From: Qipengyuania gaetbuli
GTDB taxonomy: Bacteria; Pseudomonadota; Alphaproteobacteria; Sphingomonadales; Sphingomonadaceae
Length of the DNA: 64,000 bases
Assembly: GCF_009827315.1 (NCBI RefSeq)
Contig: NZ_WTYF01000004.1
Coordinates: 1,736,001 to 1,800,000, forward strand
Direction of reading: 5' to 3'
Both the position numbers and the translations under genes were made by a program. Below are positions 33,276 through 42,736 of the stretch, piece after piece (the first letter of the stretch is position 1; each line of letters starts with the position of its first letter). The notes beneath the pieces are model-generated. The model saw only the letters and a program-made list of their open reading frames with translations, did no database searches and was not told the DNA's origin.

Positions 33276-34742
33276 TTAACCGAACAAATCATCCTGTTCA
33301 GGCGTCGTTCCCTTGGCGCGGGGCTTCGGCGCAGGCTTGCGCGGCGGCGGCGAAGGAGCAGTATCGCCCGGCACGACGGCGAGGTCGCCGTCCCGGAACT
33401 TGAGCGTGAGCGCGGCTTCGCTTGCCGCCGAATCGCGGCTCGTCACGGTCTGGCCGCCCGCGCCCGTCACGCGGACATAACCGCGTTCGAGCGGGCGGTC
33501 CGGGTGCAATTGCTCGGCCAGGCGCGCGATTGCGGCAAGCTTCTCGCGTCGATCGGCCAGCGGGCGCTCGACCAGCGAGGGCACGAGCCGGATGTTGCCG
33601 AGCGCCTTGCGGCCATCGCGCAGATTGCGCTCCAGCATGGCAGGCGAAAGGCGCAACTGTGCCAGCCGTTCGCGCCCGCGTGCCGCGCGGTCGGTGAGGC
33701 CGCGCCGCAGCCGCTCGGTCATCTCGTCGAGCGCCAGCGCGCTCGGTTGCAGGATCGCCTCGGCCCCCGGCAGCCGCTGCACGCGCGCTTCCAGCCGTTC
33801 GCGGCCCAGCTGCACCGGTCGCAGGATCGCCCGCTGGTTGCGCGCTGCGAAGTCTCGCAAGGTCGCGGCCAGTTCCGCGCGCACTGGCACGGCAATCTCT
33901 GCCGCCGCAGTAGGCGTCGGCGCGCGGCGGTCGGCGGCGAAATCGGCCAGCGTAGTGTCGGTTTCGTGCCCGACCGCGCTGATGGTGGGGATCGAGCAAT
34001 CCGCAATCGCGCGGACCACGACTTCCTCGTTGAAGCTCCACAAGTCCTCGATCGAGCCGCCGCCGCGCGCCACGATGACGAGGTCGGGGCGGTCGGGATG
34101 GCCTTCTGGCAGGCCGGAAAAGCCGCGCACCGCGCCGGCCACCTGTTCGGCCGCGCCCTGCCCCTGCACCAGCACCGGCCACACGATCACCCTGCTGGGG
34201 AAACGGTCGGCGAGGCGATGGAGGATGTCGCGAATCACCGCGCCGGTAGGCGAAGTGACCACGCCGATCGTACGCGGCAGGAAGGGTAACGGCCGCTTGC
34301 GCGCCTCGTCGAACAGCCCTTCTGCAGCGAGTCGCGCCTTGGTCTTTTCCAGCAGGGCCAGCAGCGCGCCTTCGCCTGCCAGTTCCATCCGCTCGATCAC
34401 GATCTGGTACTTGGAGCGCCCGGGGTAGGTCGTCAGCTTGCCGCTGGCGACGACTTCCAGCCCGTCTTCGGGGCGGAAGGGCAGCCGGTCGACCTGCCCG
34501 CGCCACATCACCCCGTCGAGCACCGCCTTCTCGTCCTTCAGCGCGCAGTAGAGATGCCCGCTGGCCGCACGCTTCACGCCCGACAGCTCGCCGCGCAGGC
34601 GCACGAAGCCGAAGCGGTCCTCCACCGTGCGCTTCAGCAGGTTGGAGATTTCGCTGATGGAGAGCGGGGCGGCATTGTCGCCTGCGCGCCCCTTCGCTAC
34701 CAAGCCTTCATCTTCGGAATCTGACGGGAAATCGGCGGGCAT
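33276..34742 (-). CDS. xseA: exodeoxyribonuclease VII large subunit
   Basis: 488 residues. Together with XseB it degrades single-stranded DNA from either end. The N-terminal OB fold has [39 protein letters not shown] and [14 protein letters not shown]. The nuclease domain has [38 protein letters not shown] and [20 protein letters not shown], followed by the helical C terminus. The ATG at 34742 has AAAGGA upstream and shares its CATG with the purD start on the other strand. xseB is not in the window. Confidence 0.96.
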   Translation of the reverse strand: MPADFPSDSEDEGLVAKGRAGDNAAPLSISEISNLLKRTVEDRFGFVRLRGELSGVKRAASGHLYCALKDEKAVLDGVMWRGQVDRLPFRPEDGLEVVASGKLTTYPGRSKYQIVIERMELAGEGALLALLEKTKARLAAEGLFDEARKRPLPFLPRTIGVVTSPTGAVIRDILHRLADRFPSRVIVWPVLVQGQGAAEQVAGAVRGFSGLPEGHPDRPDLVIVARGGGSIEDLWSFNEEVVVRAIADCSIPTISAVGHETDTTLADFAADRRAPTPTAAAEIAVPVRAELAATLRDFAARNQRAILRPVQLGRERLEARVQRLPGAEAILQPSALALDEMTERLRRGLTDRAARGRERLAQLRLSPAMLERNLRDGRKALGNIRLVPSLVERPLADRREKLAAIARLAEQLHPDRPLERGYVRVTGAGGQTVTSRDSAASEAALTLKFRDGDLAVVPGDTAPSPPPRKPAPKPRAKGTTPEQDDLFG

Positions 34743-36018
34743 GAATATCCTTTTGCTGGGCAGCGGCGGCCGCGAACATGCGCTTGCGTGGAAACTGGCG
34801 CAATCGCCGGCCTGCGACAAGCTGTGGGCGAGCCCGGGCAATCCCGGAATGGCCGAATGTGCCGAATGCATCGACCTCGATGTTGCCGACCATGCGGCAG
34901 TCGAACGCTTCTGCCGCGACAATGGCGTCGGGCTGGTCGTGATTGGACCCGAAGCGCCGCTGGTCGACGGCCTTGCCGACAGCCTGCGCGCCGCCGGCAT
35001 CCCTGCATTCGGCCCGTCGAAGGCTGCTGCACAGCTGGAAGGATCGAAGGCCTTCACCAAGGAGCTGTGCGAGCGGGCCAATATCCCCACTGCACGCTTC
35101 GTGCGCTGCACCTCGCTCGAAGCGGCCTGGGGCGCGCTCAAGAAGTTCGACCCGCCCTTTGTCCTCAAGGCCGACGGGCTTGCGGCGGGCAAGGGCGTGG
35201 TCATCGCCGAGACGCGGGAGGACGCGCAGCACGCGCTGTCCGACATGTTCGAAGGCAAGTTCGGCAGCGCGGGCAGCGAAGTCGTGATCGAGCAGTTCCT
35301 CACCGGCGAGGAAGCGAGCTTCTTCGCGCTCACCGATGGCCAGACCATCGTTCCTTTCGGCAGCGCGCAGGACCACAAGCGCGTGGGCGAAGGCGACACC
35401 GGCCCCAATACCGGTGGCATGGGCGCCTATTCGCCCGCCCCCGTCCTCACCCAGGCGCTGCAGGACCAGGTGATGCGCGAAATCGTCGGCCCGACCGTGC
35501 AGACCATGCGCGAGGAAGGGCATCCCTATTCGGGCGTGCTCTACGCCGGCCTCATGCTGACGAAGGACGGGCCGCAACTGATCGAATACAACGTCCGCTT
35601 CGGCGATCCGGAATGCCAGGTGCTGATGATGCGGCTGGAAAGCGACCTCGTCGAAATCATGCTCGCCTGCGCCGAAGGCCGGCTGGGCGAGATCGCGACG
35701 CCGAAGCTGTCGGACGATTTCGCCCTCACCGTGGTCATGGCCGCAGAAGGCTATCCCGACACGCCGAAGAAGGGCGGAGCGATCCGCATCGGCGAGGCGG
35801 AGGCGGGCGGCGCCAAGGTCTTCCACGCAGGTACGAAGCTGGACGGCGGCCAGCTGGTCGCAAACGGCGGGCGTGTGCTCAACGTGACGGCGCGCGGCGC
35901 CAGCGCGACCGAGGCGCAGCGCAATGCCTATGCTGCAGTCGACACTGTCGATTTCCCGGAAGGGTTCTGCCGCCGCGATATCGGCCAACGCGAGGTCCGC
36001 CGTGAACGGTTGGGATAA
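34741..36018 (+). CDS. purD: phosphoribosylamine-glycine ligase
   Basis: 425 residues. ATP-grasp enzyme forming GAR in purine synthesis. [19 protein letters not shown] is the standard start; ATP-grasp motifs follow ([67 protein letters not shown]). The C-terminal domain is complete. Its ATG at 34741 overlaps the xseA ATG on the opposite strand, so its promoter must lie within xseA. No good Shine-Dalgarno is visible beyond GGGAAATCGGCGGG. Confidence 0.97.
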   Translation: MNILLLGSGGREHALAWKLAQSPACDKLWASPGNPGMAECAECIDLDVADHAAVERFCRDNGVGLVVIGPEAPLVDGLADSLRAAGIPAFGPSKAAAQLEGSKAFTKELCERANIPTARFVRCTSLEAAWGALKKFDPPFVLKADGLAAGKGVVIAETREDAQHALSDMFEGKFGSAGSEVVIEQFLTGEEASFFALTDGQTIVPFGSAQDHKRVGEGDTGPNTGGMGAYSPAPVLTQALQDQVMREIVGPTVQTMREEGHPYSGVLYAGLMLTKDGPQLIEYNVRFGDPECQVLMMRLESDLVEIMLACAEGRLGEIATPKLSDDFALTVVMAAEGYPDTPKKGGAIRIGEAEAGGAKVFHAGTKLDGGQLVANGGRVLNVTARGASATEAQRNAYAAVDTVDFPEGFCRRDIGQREVRRERLG

Positions 36019-36080
36019 GCGGGAGGGTGCTGCCGCCTTTCCCCTTGCCAGAGCGGGCCGGACGACGGCACAATCCCCCC

Positions 36081-36473
36081 ATGACAAGAACCGGATCGCC
36101 GCTGCGCTTCGCCCTTCCCGCCATCGCCCTGGCCGGGCTCGCCGCCTGCCAGACGGCCTACGGGGAGGAGGAAACCGCGATCGCCATGCCAACGGATGTC
36201 GCGCACGACAATCCGCTGGCCTTTGCGCAAGGTGCGTGCGGCGGGTGCCATGCGGTGGAAAAGCCGTGGCTGTCGCCCAATCCGGCTTCGCCGACCTTTG
36301 CCGATATCGCCAACCGGGAAGGCGTGACCGAGGACACGCTGCAGGCCTACCTCACCGACGCGCACAATTACCCGATGGTGATGGATTTCGACCTCGACCC
36401 CGAACAGGCCAAGGAACTGGCGCATTACATCCTGACCCTGCGCGACCCGGAATACCGCAAGCCGGTATCCTGA
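36081..36473 (+). CDS. c-type cytochrome, probable lipoprotein
   Basis: 130 residues. The signal region ends with a lipobox-like LAGLAAC, so it is likely anchored in a membrane by Cys 21 or so. One haem site is present, GACGGCHAVE (CxxCH), and the distal ligand is probably the Met in NYPMVMDFDL. It is a class I-like monohaem domain used for periplasmic electron transfer; the partner is unknown. ATG 36081 starts the signal peptide. It is convergent with the adenosine kinase gene. Confidence 0.88.
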   Translation: MTRTGSPLRFALPAIALAGLAACQTAYGEEETAIAMPTDVAHDNPLAFAQGACGGCHAVEKPWLSPNPASPTFADIANREGVTEDTLQAYLTDAHNYPMVMDFDLDPEQAKELAHYILTLRDPEYRKPVS

Positions 36474-36480
36474 GCGCCGG

Positions 36481-37476
36481 TCAGCCGAGTTTTTCGGCAA
36501 CCAGCGCCTTGAGGTCCTTTTCGCTGCGCGCACCGATGTGGCTGATGATCTCGGCTGCACAGATGGCGCCCATGCGCAGGCACCGCTCGAGGCTTTCGCC
36601 ACGCGCATGGCCGGTCAGGAAGCCGGCAGCGAAGAGATCGCCCGCGCCGGTCGTGTCGACCACCTTGTCGATCGGCTCCGCCTCGATATCGACGCGCTCG
36701 CCATAGGCGATGCCGACCGCGCCCTTGGCGCTGCGCGTGGCGACGAGAACGGGCACCTTGCCTTCGACCTTGGCGAGGCCGGCTTCGAAATCGGCTTCGT
36801 CGGTCAGCGTCGCAAGCTCGTGCTCGTTGACGAAGAGGATGTCGATCAGCCCCTCGTCGATCATCTGGCGGAAATCGTCGCCGTGACGGTCGATCACGAA
36901 GCTTTCCGACGCGGTGAAGGCAACCTTGCGGCCCGCGGCGCGGGCGACTTCCATGGCCCGGCGCATGGCGCTGCGCGGCTCTTCGGGATCCCAGAGATAG
37001 CCTTCGAGATAGAGAATGCCGGCGCTGGCGATCAGCTCGTCGTCGAGCGCGGCCGGCGGCAGGAACTGGCTTGCGCCCAGGAAGGTGTTCATCGTGCGCT
37101 CGCCATCGGGCGTCACGAAGATGAGGCAGCGCGCGGTCGGCGGGTCGCCGGCGCGGGGCGCGGTGTCGAAATCGATGCCGACGGCGCGGATGTCGTGGCT
37201 GAAGATCTCGCCCAGCTGGTCGGCCGCGACCTGGCCGATGAAGGCGCACTGCGCGCCCAGCGAGGACATGCCGGCCAGCGTATTGGCCGCCGAACCGCCC
37301 GAAATCTCGGTCGCGCGGCCCATGGCGTCGTAAAGTTCCTTCGCCCGCTCGGTGTCGACCAGGGTCATCCCGCCCTTGGCGAGGCCCAGCTCCTCGATAA
37401 GATCGTCTGCGCAGGGGGCCATCACATCGACAATGGCATTGCCGATGGCGAGGACGTCGTAACGGGGCTGGGACAT
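36481..37476 (-). CDS. adenosine kinase (PfkB family)
   Basis: 331 residues. Salvages adenosine to AMP with ATP. PfkB motifs: GGSAANTLAGMSSLGAQCAF near residue 55 and the C-terminal VDTTGAGDLFAAGFLTG at about 265-281 with the catalytic Asp and anion hole. LYLEGYLWDPEEPRSAMRRA and LFVNEHELATL are typical of bacterial adenosine kinases; other ribokinase-family substrates cannot be excluded. Confidence 0.88.
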   Translation of the reverse strand: MSQPRYDVLAIGNAIVDVMAPCADDLIEELGLAKGGMTLVDTERAKELYDAMGRATEISGGSAANTLAGMSSLGAQCAFIGQVAADQLGEIFSHDIRAVGIDFDTAPRAGDPPTARCLIFVTPDGERTMNTFLGASQFLPPAALDDELIASAGILYLEGYLWDPEEPRSAMRRAMEVARAAGRKVAFTASESFVIDRHGDDFRQMIDEGLIDILFVNEHELATLTDEADFEAGLAKVEGKVPVLVATRSAKGAVGIAYGERVDIEAEPIDKVVDTTGAGDLFAAGFLTGHARGESLERCLRMGAICAAEIISHIGARSEKDLKALVAEKLG

Positions 37477-37592
37477 GGGTACTCCGGGAAGGTCAGGTAA
37501 CGAGTTGTCGGGCGCGGTTAGCGGTTCGTCGGGCCTAGGCCAAGGGCAACATTGACTTGCCGCGGCGGGGCGCGCATTCCCCGCCCCCTGTC

Positions 37593-38291
37593 ATGGTTTC
37601 GCTACCCCGCGCCCTTGCCCTGTCGCTGAGCCAGTTGAGCGATCCCGCCATTGTGAAAGTGCTCGTAAAAAGCGTGCTGGTCACGCTGGCGATCTTTGCC
37701 GTGCTCGGCATCGGCCTGTGGGCCGCACTCGATTCGGCAATCGAGACCTGGCTCGCTACCAACATGCCCGAAGACTACAGCGATACCCTTGCGGCCGTCG
37801 CCGCGCTGACCATCGGACTTGTCGCTGGCTGGCTGCTGTTCCGCATCGTGGCGCTGTTCGTCCTCCAGTTCTACGCCGACGAAATCGTGCGTGCGGTGGA
37901 GGCGCGGCATTATCCGCACGCCGCAAAGGTCGCCGGCCTGCCGTTCCGAGAGGAACTGGGCAACAGCCTGCGCTCGGCCCTTCGCGCCGTGCTGGTGAAC
38001 CTCGTCGCCCTGCCCTTCGCCATTGCGCTACTCGTCACCGGCATCGGCACCGCGGTCCTGTTCTGGGCGGTCAACGGCTGGTTGCTGGGGCGCGAGCTGC
38101 AGGACATGGTTTGGCTGCGCCACCGCAGCGACAAGGCGGAAATCGCCCCGATGAGCGCCGGCCAGAGGCTCCTCCTCGGCGGGACAGTCGCGGGCATCAT
38201 GCTGGTGCCGTTCGCCAACCTGCTCGCCCCCGTGCTCGGCGCGGCGAGCGCAACCCACATGGTTCACCGCGCAAGAGGCGCCCATGCGTAA
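37593..38291 (+). CDS. EI24-domain (CysZ-like) membrane protein
   Basis: 232 residues with about four membrane segments (VLVTLAIFAVLGIGLWAAL, AVAALTIGLVAGWLLFRIVA, FAIALLVTGIGTAVLFWAVN, LLLGGTVAGIMLVPFANLLA). The family includes CysZ, a sulfate permease, but the substrate is not predictable here. ATG 37593 chosen; upstream sequence is Pro/Arg-rich and contains a GGCGGGG/CCCCGCC stem. It overlaps the next gene by eight bases. Confidence 0.85.
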   Translation: MVSLPRALALSLSQLSDPAIVKVLVKSVLVTLAIFAVLGIGLWAALDSAIETWLATNMPEDYSDTLAAVAALTIGLVAGWLLFRIVALFVLQFYADEIVRAVEARHYPHAAKVAGLPFREELGNSLRSALRAVLVNLVALPFAIALLVTGIGTAVLFWAVNGWLLGRELQDMVWLRHRSDKAEIAPMSAGQRLLLGGTVAGIMLVPFANLLAPVLGAASATHMVHRARGAHA

Positions 38292-38715
38292 AATTGCCCT
38301 CGTCGTGCTTGCCTCGGCAACCCTGTCCGCCTGCGTGAGCTCCTCGCCTCCGACCTACTGGCCACCGCAGCAGCAGCGCCCGGCAGCTACGACCCCGCCG
38401 CCGCAGACGCAAGTTCGCCCGGCCCCCTCGACCGGTGGGTTCCGGGCGCCGCAGGTGATGAACCTGCCGGGCCTCGAAGGCGTGATCGGCAAGAACGCGA
38501 CGGCGCTTGCCAACCTGTTCGGCCCGCCGCGCCTCTCGGTGCGCGAAGGCGATGCCTACAAGCTGCAGTTTACCGGCGAGGCCTGCGTGCTCGACGTCTA
38601 TCTCTACCCGCTCGCCCCCGGGGCAGAGCCGAGCGCGACCTATGTCGCCGCGCGCCGTGCCAGCGATGCGCTGGACGTTGACCGGGCCGCCTGCGTGCGC
38701 GCCCTGCGTCGCTAA
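38284..38715 (+). CDS. hypothetical lipoprotein
   Basis: 143 residues. The signal peptide has a lipobox (ATLSAC at 13-18). A Pro/Gln-rich linker (SSPPTYWPPQQQRPAATTPP) follows, then a small folded domain with LEGVIGKNATALANLFGPPR and a probable disulfide between the Cys in FTGEACVLDVYLYPL and the one near the C terminus. This domain resembles OmpA/SmpA-like or BamE-like small outer-membrane lipoproteins only loosely. The function is unknown. Confidence 0.78.
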   Translation: MRKIALVVLASATLSACVSSSPPTYWPPQQQRPAATTPPPQTQVRPAPSTGGFRAPQVMNLPGLEGVIGKNATALANLFGPPRLSVREGDAYKLQFTGEACVLDVYLYPLAPGAEPSATYVAARRASDALDVDRAACVRALRR

Positions 38716-38776
38716 CCTGGTCTTAAGCAAACCGTCCTAGGCTCTCCCGCGCCTGTAATTGTGGGGTAGGACGAGC

Positions 38777-39706
38777 ATGAGCGTGCATTTTTCGGATCTG
38801 GCCAAGCGTGTCTCGGCCAATGGCGAGGTTTCGGCGGAGGAAGTCCTCTCGCTGCGACGCGAGGCATGGCCGGACGGGCGCATCTGCCAGAACGAAGCCG
38901 AAGCGATCTTCGCGATCAATGCGCAGCTTGGCGAGCGCGGCCCCGAATGGACCGATTTCTTCGTCGAGGCGCTCGGCGAATACGTGGTCAACCAGCGCGC
39001 GCCGCGCGGCTATGTCGACCAGGAAAATGCCGACTGGCTGGTGAGCCAGATCGATGCCGACGGGCACCTGTGCTCGATGGCCGAACTCGAATTGCTGCTG
39101 CGCGTTTTCGAGCGCGCCCAGAACGTGCCCGCCTCGCTCAAGGATTTCGCGGTCGCCAAGGTGGAGCACGCCGTGCTGCATGGCACCGGCCCGACCCGCT
39201 GCGGCGGCGAACTGGAAGCGGGCAACGTCAATGCGGTCGAAGCGAAACTGCTGCGCCGCGCGATCTTCGCGCCTGCGAGCGAACGGCCTGCAGCCGTCGG
39301 CCGCAAGGAAGCCGAGATGCTCTTCCGCCTGAAGGACGCGACGCTGGACGGCGACAATGCGCCCGAATGGAAGCAGCTGTTCGTGCAGGGCGTGGCGAAT
39401 TACCTGCAGGGCCATGCCCATGCCAATGCGCAGATCAGCCGCGAGCGTGCGGAGGAACTGCAGGCCTTCATGCACGACACCTCGCATGGCGTCGGCTCGT
39501 TCCTGAGCCGGATGGCGAAGGCTTCGCCCAATGCGTTCGGCAAGGTGTTCGGCCGCAAGGCAAGCGGTGCCTCCGCCGCAGAAGCCGCCGCCGATGCGCA
39601 CGGCGTGACGGATGGCGAGAAGGAATGGCTCGACGCGCAGATCGCCGCCGACGGACGGGTGGACGAATTCGAGGAAGCGCTGCTCGCCTTCCTCGCGGAA
39701 GGCTAG
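38777..39706 (+). CDS. hypothetical protein with internally repeated helical units
   Basis: 309 residues, soluble, no signal. Two stretches look alike: PEWTDFFVEALGEYVVNQ ... VDQENADWLVSQIDADG (residues ~50-95) and PEWKQLFVQGVANYLQGH ... ISRERAEELQAFMHD (~195-235). A third partial unit ends the protein (VTDGEKEWLDAQIAADGRVD, EFEEALLAFLAEG). The repeated I-x-A-D-G-x-x-x-x-x-E pattern recalls EF-hand or TerB-like helical pairs. No catalytic motif was found. ATG 38777 follows GTAGGACGAGC. Convergent with the SUF operon, one base apart. Confidence 0.75.
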   Translation: MSVHFSDLAKRVSANGEVSAEEVLSLRREAWPDGRICQNEAEAIFAINAQLGERGPEWTDFFVEALGEYVVNQRAPRGYVDQENADWLVSQIDADGHLCSMAELELLLRVFERAQNVPASLKDFAVAKVEHAVLHGTGPTRCGGELEAGNVNAVEAKLLRRAIFAPASERPAAVGRKEAEMLFRLKDATLDGDNAPEWKQLFVQGVANYLQGHAHANAQISRERAEELQAFMHDTSHGVGSFLSRMAKASPNAFGKVFGRKASGASAAEAAADAHGVTDGEKEWLDAQIAADGRVDEFEEALLAFLAEG

Positions 39707-39707
39707 G

Positions 39708-39902
39708 TCAGTCGAAAACCAGCGGGGCTTCGGCGCCGCCCTGCTTGGGCAGCGGTCCCTTGGGAGGAATAGCGGGAACGGAAATACCCGATTCGGGCGG
39801 TTTCCTGCGCCAGCGCTTTGCAATACGCTCCATGAGCCGGCGTTCCGGCCCGTGGAGGGAGGCAATCAGCCTGGCTATTTCGCGCTCTTCCATGCCTGCC
39901 AT
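39708..39902 (-). CDS. 64-residue basic protein at the end of the SUF operon
   Basis: From the ATG at 39902 to TGA at 39708. The product starts MAGMEEREIARLIASLHGP, continues with an Arg/Lys-rich segment and ends in a Pro-rich tail. It has no Cys and no recognised domain. The start overlaps the sufA stop (TAATG), as in the other junctions of this operon, which is the main evidence that it is real. A second ATG is at 39893. Confidence 0.6.
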   Translation of the reverse strand: MAGMEEREIARLIASLHGPERRLMERIAKRWRRKPPESGISVPAIPPKGPLPKQGGAEAPLVFD

Positions 39903-40261
39903 TATACCATGAAGCTCTCGCCGCAGCCACAAGCCCCCTTGGCGTTGGGGTTTTCGAACACGAAGCCGGCCGAAAAGTCGTCCTCCACCCAGTCCATCGT
40001 GCTGCCGATCAGGTACAGCACGCTGGCCCCGTCGATGTAGAACACGCCGCCGGGGGTCTCGATCTTCTCGTCGAATTTCGCTTCCTCGGTGACGTAGTCG
40101 ACCGAATAGGCAAGGCCCGAACACCCGCGGCGAGGGGTCGACAGCTTCACGCCTATGGCCCCTTCGGGTGCCTTCGACATGAGCTCGGCGATGCGCGCTT
40201 CGGCACGCTCGGTCAGGATGACGGCCGCCTTGGGCGCGGGACGGGTGACCTGATCGCCCAT
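39902..40261 (-). CDS. sufA: A-type iron-sulfur carrier (SufA/IscA/HesB family)
   Basis: 119 residues. The three conserved cluster-binding Cys are present: RRGCSGLAYSVDY, and GACGCGESF near the C terminus. The core is VILTERAEARIAELM. It carries Fe-S clusters from the SufBCD scaffold to targets. The ATG at 40261 overlaps the stop of the DUF59 gene (TGATG); the longer open frame upstream lies inside that gene. Confidence 0.94.
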   Translation of the reverse strand: MGDQVTRPAPKAAVILTERAEARIAELMSKAPEGAIGVKLSTPRRGCSGLAYSVDYVTEEAKFDEKIETPGGVFYIDGASVLYLIGSTMDWVEDDFSAGFVFENPNAKGACGCGESFMV

Positions 40262-40764
40262 CACAGCATCCCCAGTTCGAGACGCGCCTCGTCGGTCATC
40301 TTGTCCGGTCCCCACGGCGGGTCCCAGACGAGATTGACCTCGGCATCGCGCACCCCCGGAACGCTGGCGGCGCGCAGTTCGACTTCGCCCGGCATGGTTT
40401 CGGCCACGGGGCAGTGCGGCGTGGTCAGTGTCATGGTGACGACCACGTCGGCCTCGTCCGACACCTCGACCCCGTAGATCAGGCCGAGGTCGTAGATGTT
40501 CACCGGGATTTCCGGGTCGTAGATTTCCTTCAGCGCGTCGATGACCGCTTCGTAAAGCGCGCCGCCGGGCGATCCGGCAGGCACGCTTTCCGGCTTCTTC
40601 TGTAGGAAGCCTTCGAGATAGTCGCGCTTGCGCTCCAGCTTGGCGCCCGCCGTCTCGTCGGGATCGACCGCGTCGGACACGCGCGCACGCGGCGGCTTGC
40701 CGACGACCGTGTCGGCAGGCGAGGGTGCGGCGATGAAATCATTCTCGTCAGAAGGCTTGTTCAT
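40261..40764 (-). CDS. SUF-associated DUF59/MIP18 protein (SufT-like)
   Basis: 167 residues. The DUF59 domain has IDALKEIYDPEIPVNIYDLG, LIYGVEVSDEADVVVTMTLT, TPHCPVAETMPGEVE and VNLVWDPPWGPDKMTDEAR, with the conserved Cys in TPHCP. An N-terminal ~60-residue extension is hydrophilic. These proteins help maturation of Fe-S proteins. The start overlaps the sufS stop by four bases. Confidence 0.92.
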   Translation of the reverse strand: MNKPSDENDFIAAPSPADTVVGKPPRARVSDAVDPDETAGAKLERKRDYLEGFLQKKPESVPAGSPGGALYEAVIDALKEIYDPEIPVNIYDLGLIYGVEVSDEADVVVTMTLTTPHCPVAETMPGEVELRAASVPGVRDAEVNLVWDPPWGPDKMTDEARLELGML

Positions 40765-41978
40765 CCGAAGATCCTCCGGGTCCTTTCGATGCCGCGCATC
40801 AGGGCGGCGATGTCGTTTTCGTCACTGTAGAGGCCGAAGCTGGCGCGCGCCGTGGCCGGGACGCCCAGATGCTCCATCAGCGGCTGCGCGCAGTGGTGGC
40901 CTGCGCGGATCGCCACGTTTTCCTCGTCCAGTATGGTGCCGAGATCATGCGGATGCACCCCTTCGAGCGCGAAGCTGACGATGCCGGCGCTTTCCTCCGG
41001 CCCGAACAGCGTCACGGCATTGGTGCGGCGCAGTTCCTCGCGCAGCTGCGCGGCCAGCGCTGCCTCGTGCGCGAACAGCGCGTCCGGCCCGATCGCATCG
41101 ACGTAATCGATGGCTGCGTGGAGAGCGATGGCCTCGGTAATCATCGGCGTGCCCGCTTCGAACCGCTGCGGGGGCGGGGCATAGGTCGTACCCTCGAAGC
41201 TCACCTTCTCGATCATCGCGCCACCGCCCTGGTAGGGGGGCATGGCATCGAGGATGTCTTCGCGCGCCCAGAGCACGCCGATACCGGTCGGCCCGTAAAG
41301 CTTGTGGCCGGAGAAAGCGTAGAAGTCGCAATCGAGCGCGGCCATGTCGAGCGTCATGCGCGGCGCGGCCTGGCACCCGTCGAGCAGGATTTTCGCGCCG
41401 ACCGAATGGGCAAGGTCTGCAGCCGTGCGCGCGTCGAGCACGCTGCCGAGCACGTTGGAAACATGGGCCAGCGACACCAGCTTGGTCCGCGGGGTCAGCA
41501 TGGCCTCGAGCGCGCCGAGGTCGATCCGGTGATCCTCTGTCAGCGGGCACACGTCGATCACCGCGCCGGTGCGTTCGGCGACCATCTGCCAGGGCACGAT
41601 GTTCGAATGGTGTTCGAGCGTGGACAGCACGATGCGGTCGCCCGCCGTAAGGCGGGTCATGCCCCAGCTCGATGCGACGAGATTGATCGCCTCGGTCGCG
41701 CCGCGCACGAACACGATCTCGTTTTCGCTACCAGCGCCGATGAACTGTGCAACGCGCCTGCGGGCGGCCTCGTAGGCCAGCGTCATGTGCGCGCTGCGGC
41801 CATAGACGCCGCGGTGCACGGTTGCGTAATCGCGGCCCAGCGCGCGGCTCATCGCGTCGATCACTGCCTGCGGTTTCTGCGCTGTCGCCGCCGTGTCGAG
41901 ATAGTACCACGGCGCGCCCTCGCTCGTCAGCAGGCCGGGAAAATCGGTCTTACGGGAAAGGGTCGCCAATTCGCTCAC
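40761..41978 (-). CDS. sufS: cysteine desulfurase SufS
   Basis: 405 residues. PLP enzyme that takes sulfur from cysteine. YYLDTAATAQKPQAVIDAMS is the usual start of the fold; the PLP-Lys is in FSGHKLYGPTGIGVLW (~residue 230), and the persulfide Cys in IRAGHHCAQPLMEHLG near 360. Group II (SufS/CsdA) type. No sufE or sufU lies in the operon, although group II enzymes normally need such a partner. Four-base overlap with sufD upstream. Confidence 0.97.
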   Translation of the reverse strand: MSELATLSRKTDFPGLLTSEGAPWYYLDTAATAQKPQAVIDAMSRALGRDYATVHRGVYGRSAHMTLAYEAARRRVAQFIGAGSENEIVFVRGATEAINLVASSWGMTRLTAGDRIVLSTLEHHSNIVPWQMVAERTGAVIDVCPLTEDHRIDLGALEAMLTPRTKLVSLAHVSNVLGSVLDARTAADLAHSVGAKILLDGCQAAPRMTLDMAALDCDFYAFSGHKLYGPTGIGVLWAREDILDAMPPYQGGGAMIEKVSFEGTTYAPPPQRFEAGTPMITEAIALHAAIDYVDAIGPDALFAHEAALAAQLREELRRTNAVTLFGPEESAGIVSFALEGVHPHDLGTILDEENVAIRAGHHCAQPLMEHLGVPATARASFGLYSDENDIAALMRGIERTRRIFG

Positions 41979-42736
41979 AGGTGCTTGTCCAGCTTGTCCA
42001 GCGCGACCTGCAGCAGGCGCTCGTGCTCCGCCTCGTCGTCCAGCGCCACCAGCGCATCACCGATGAAGGCCTGCACCAGCAGGCGGCGCGACAGGTCGGG
42101 CGAAAGGCCGCGCGCGGCCATGTAGAAGCGGGCATTCTCGTCCATCTGGCCGACGCTGGCGCCATGGGCGCATTTCACGTCGTCGGCAAAGATTTCCAGC
42201 TGCGGCACGGCATTCACGCTCGCGCCCTTTTCCAGCAGCAGGCCCTTGAAGCTCTGCGCAGCATCGGTCTTCTGCGCGTGGCGCACGACCTCGATATTGC
42301 CGAGGAAATTGCCCGTGCCCTGCCCCCAGTGGACGCTGCGCACCACCTGGTTGCTGGTGGCGTTGGGCTGCGCATGGACCACGCGGGTGACGAATTCGCG
42401 CACGGTGTCGCGCCCGCCGACGGTGATCCCGCCCATTTCGAAATGCGCGCCTTCGGCGAGCGTCACTTCGACTTCCACGCGGCCGAGATGCGCGCTGGCG
42501 ATTACGCCGAACAGTTCGTAGCGCGCGCCCTTGCCGATCGACACGCGCAGGCGCGTCAGGCGCGTGCCATCGGCATTGCCGTTCTCGTCCTCGACAACCA
42601 GCGTTTCGCGAAGGGTTTCGCCCGGCGCGACGTCGACCGTCCGCCAGTCGTCAAGGTCGATGCCGGCGAGCGCATCCGTGTCGGAATAGCGCCAGGGCTC
42701 GTCCCTGCGGGTTGGAAGGGTTGCGGCCTCGCTCAT
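41975..42736 (-). CDS. sufD: Fe-S assembly scaffold subunit SufD
   Basis: 253 residues, shorter than the ~420 of E. coli SufD, as is common in alphaproteobacteria. The beta-helix core contains YELFGVIASAHLGRVEVEVT, GQGTGNFLGNIEVVRHAQKT, VNAVPQLEIFADDVKCAHG and VGQMDENARFYMAARGLS, including the conserved Cys-His region. The C-terminal helices end LLQVALDKLDKHL. It forms the SufBC2D scaffold. The ATG overlaps the sufC stop. Confidence 0.95.
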   Translation of the reverse strand: MSEAATLPTRRDEPWRYSDTDALAGIDLDDWRTVDVAPGETLRETLVVEDENGNADGTRLTRLRVSIGKGARYELFGVIASAHLGRVEVEVTLAEGAHFEMGGITVGGRDTVREFVTRVVHAQPNATSNQVVRSVHWGQGTGNFLGNIEVVRHAQKTDAAQSFKGLLLEKGASVNAVPQLEIFADDVKCAHGASVGQMDENARFYMAARGLSPDLSRRLLVQAFIGDALVALDDEAEHERLLQVALDKLDKHL

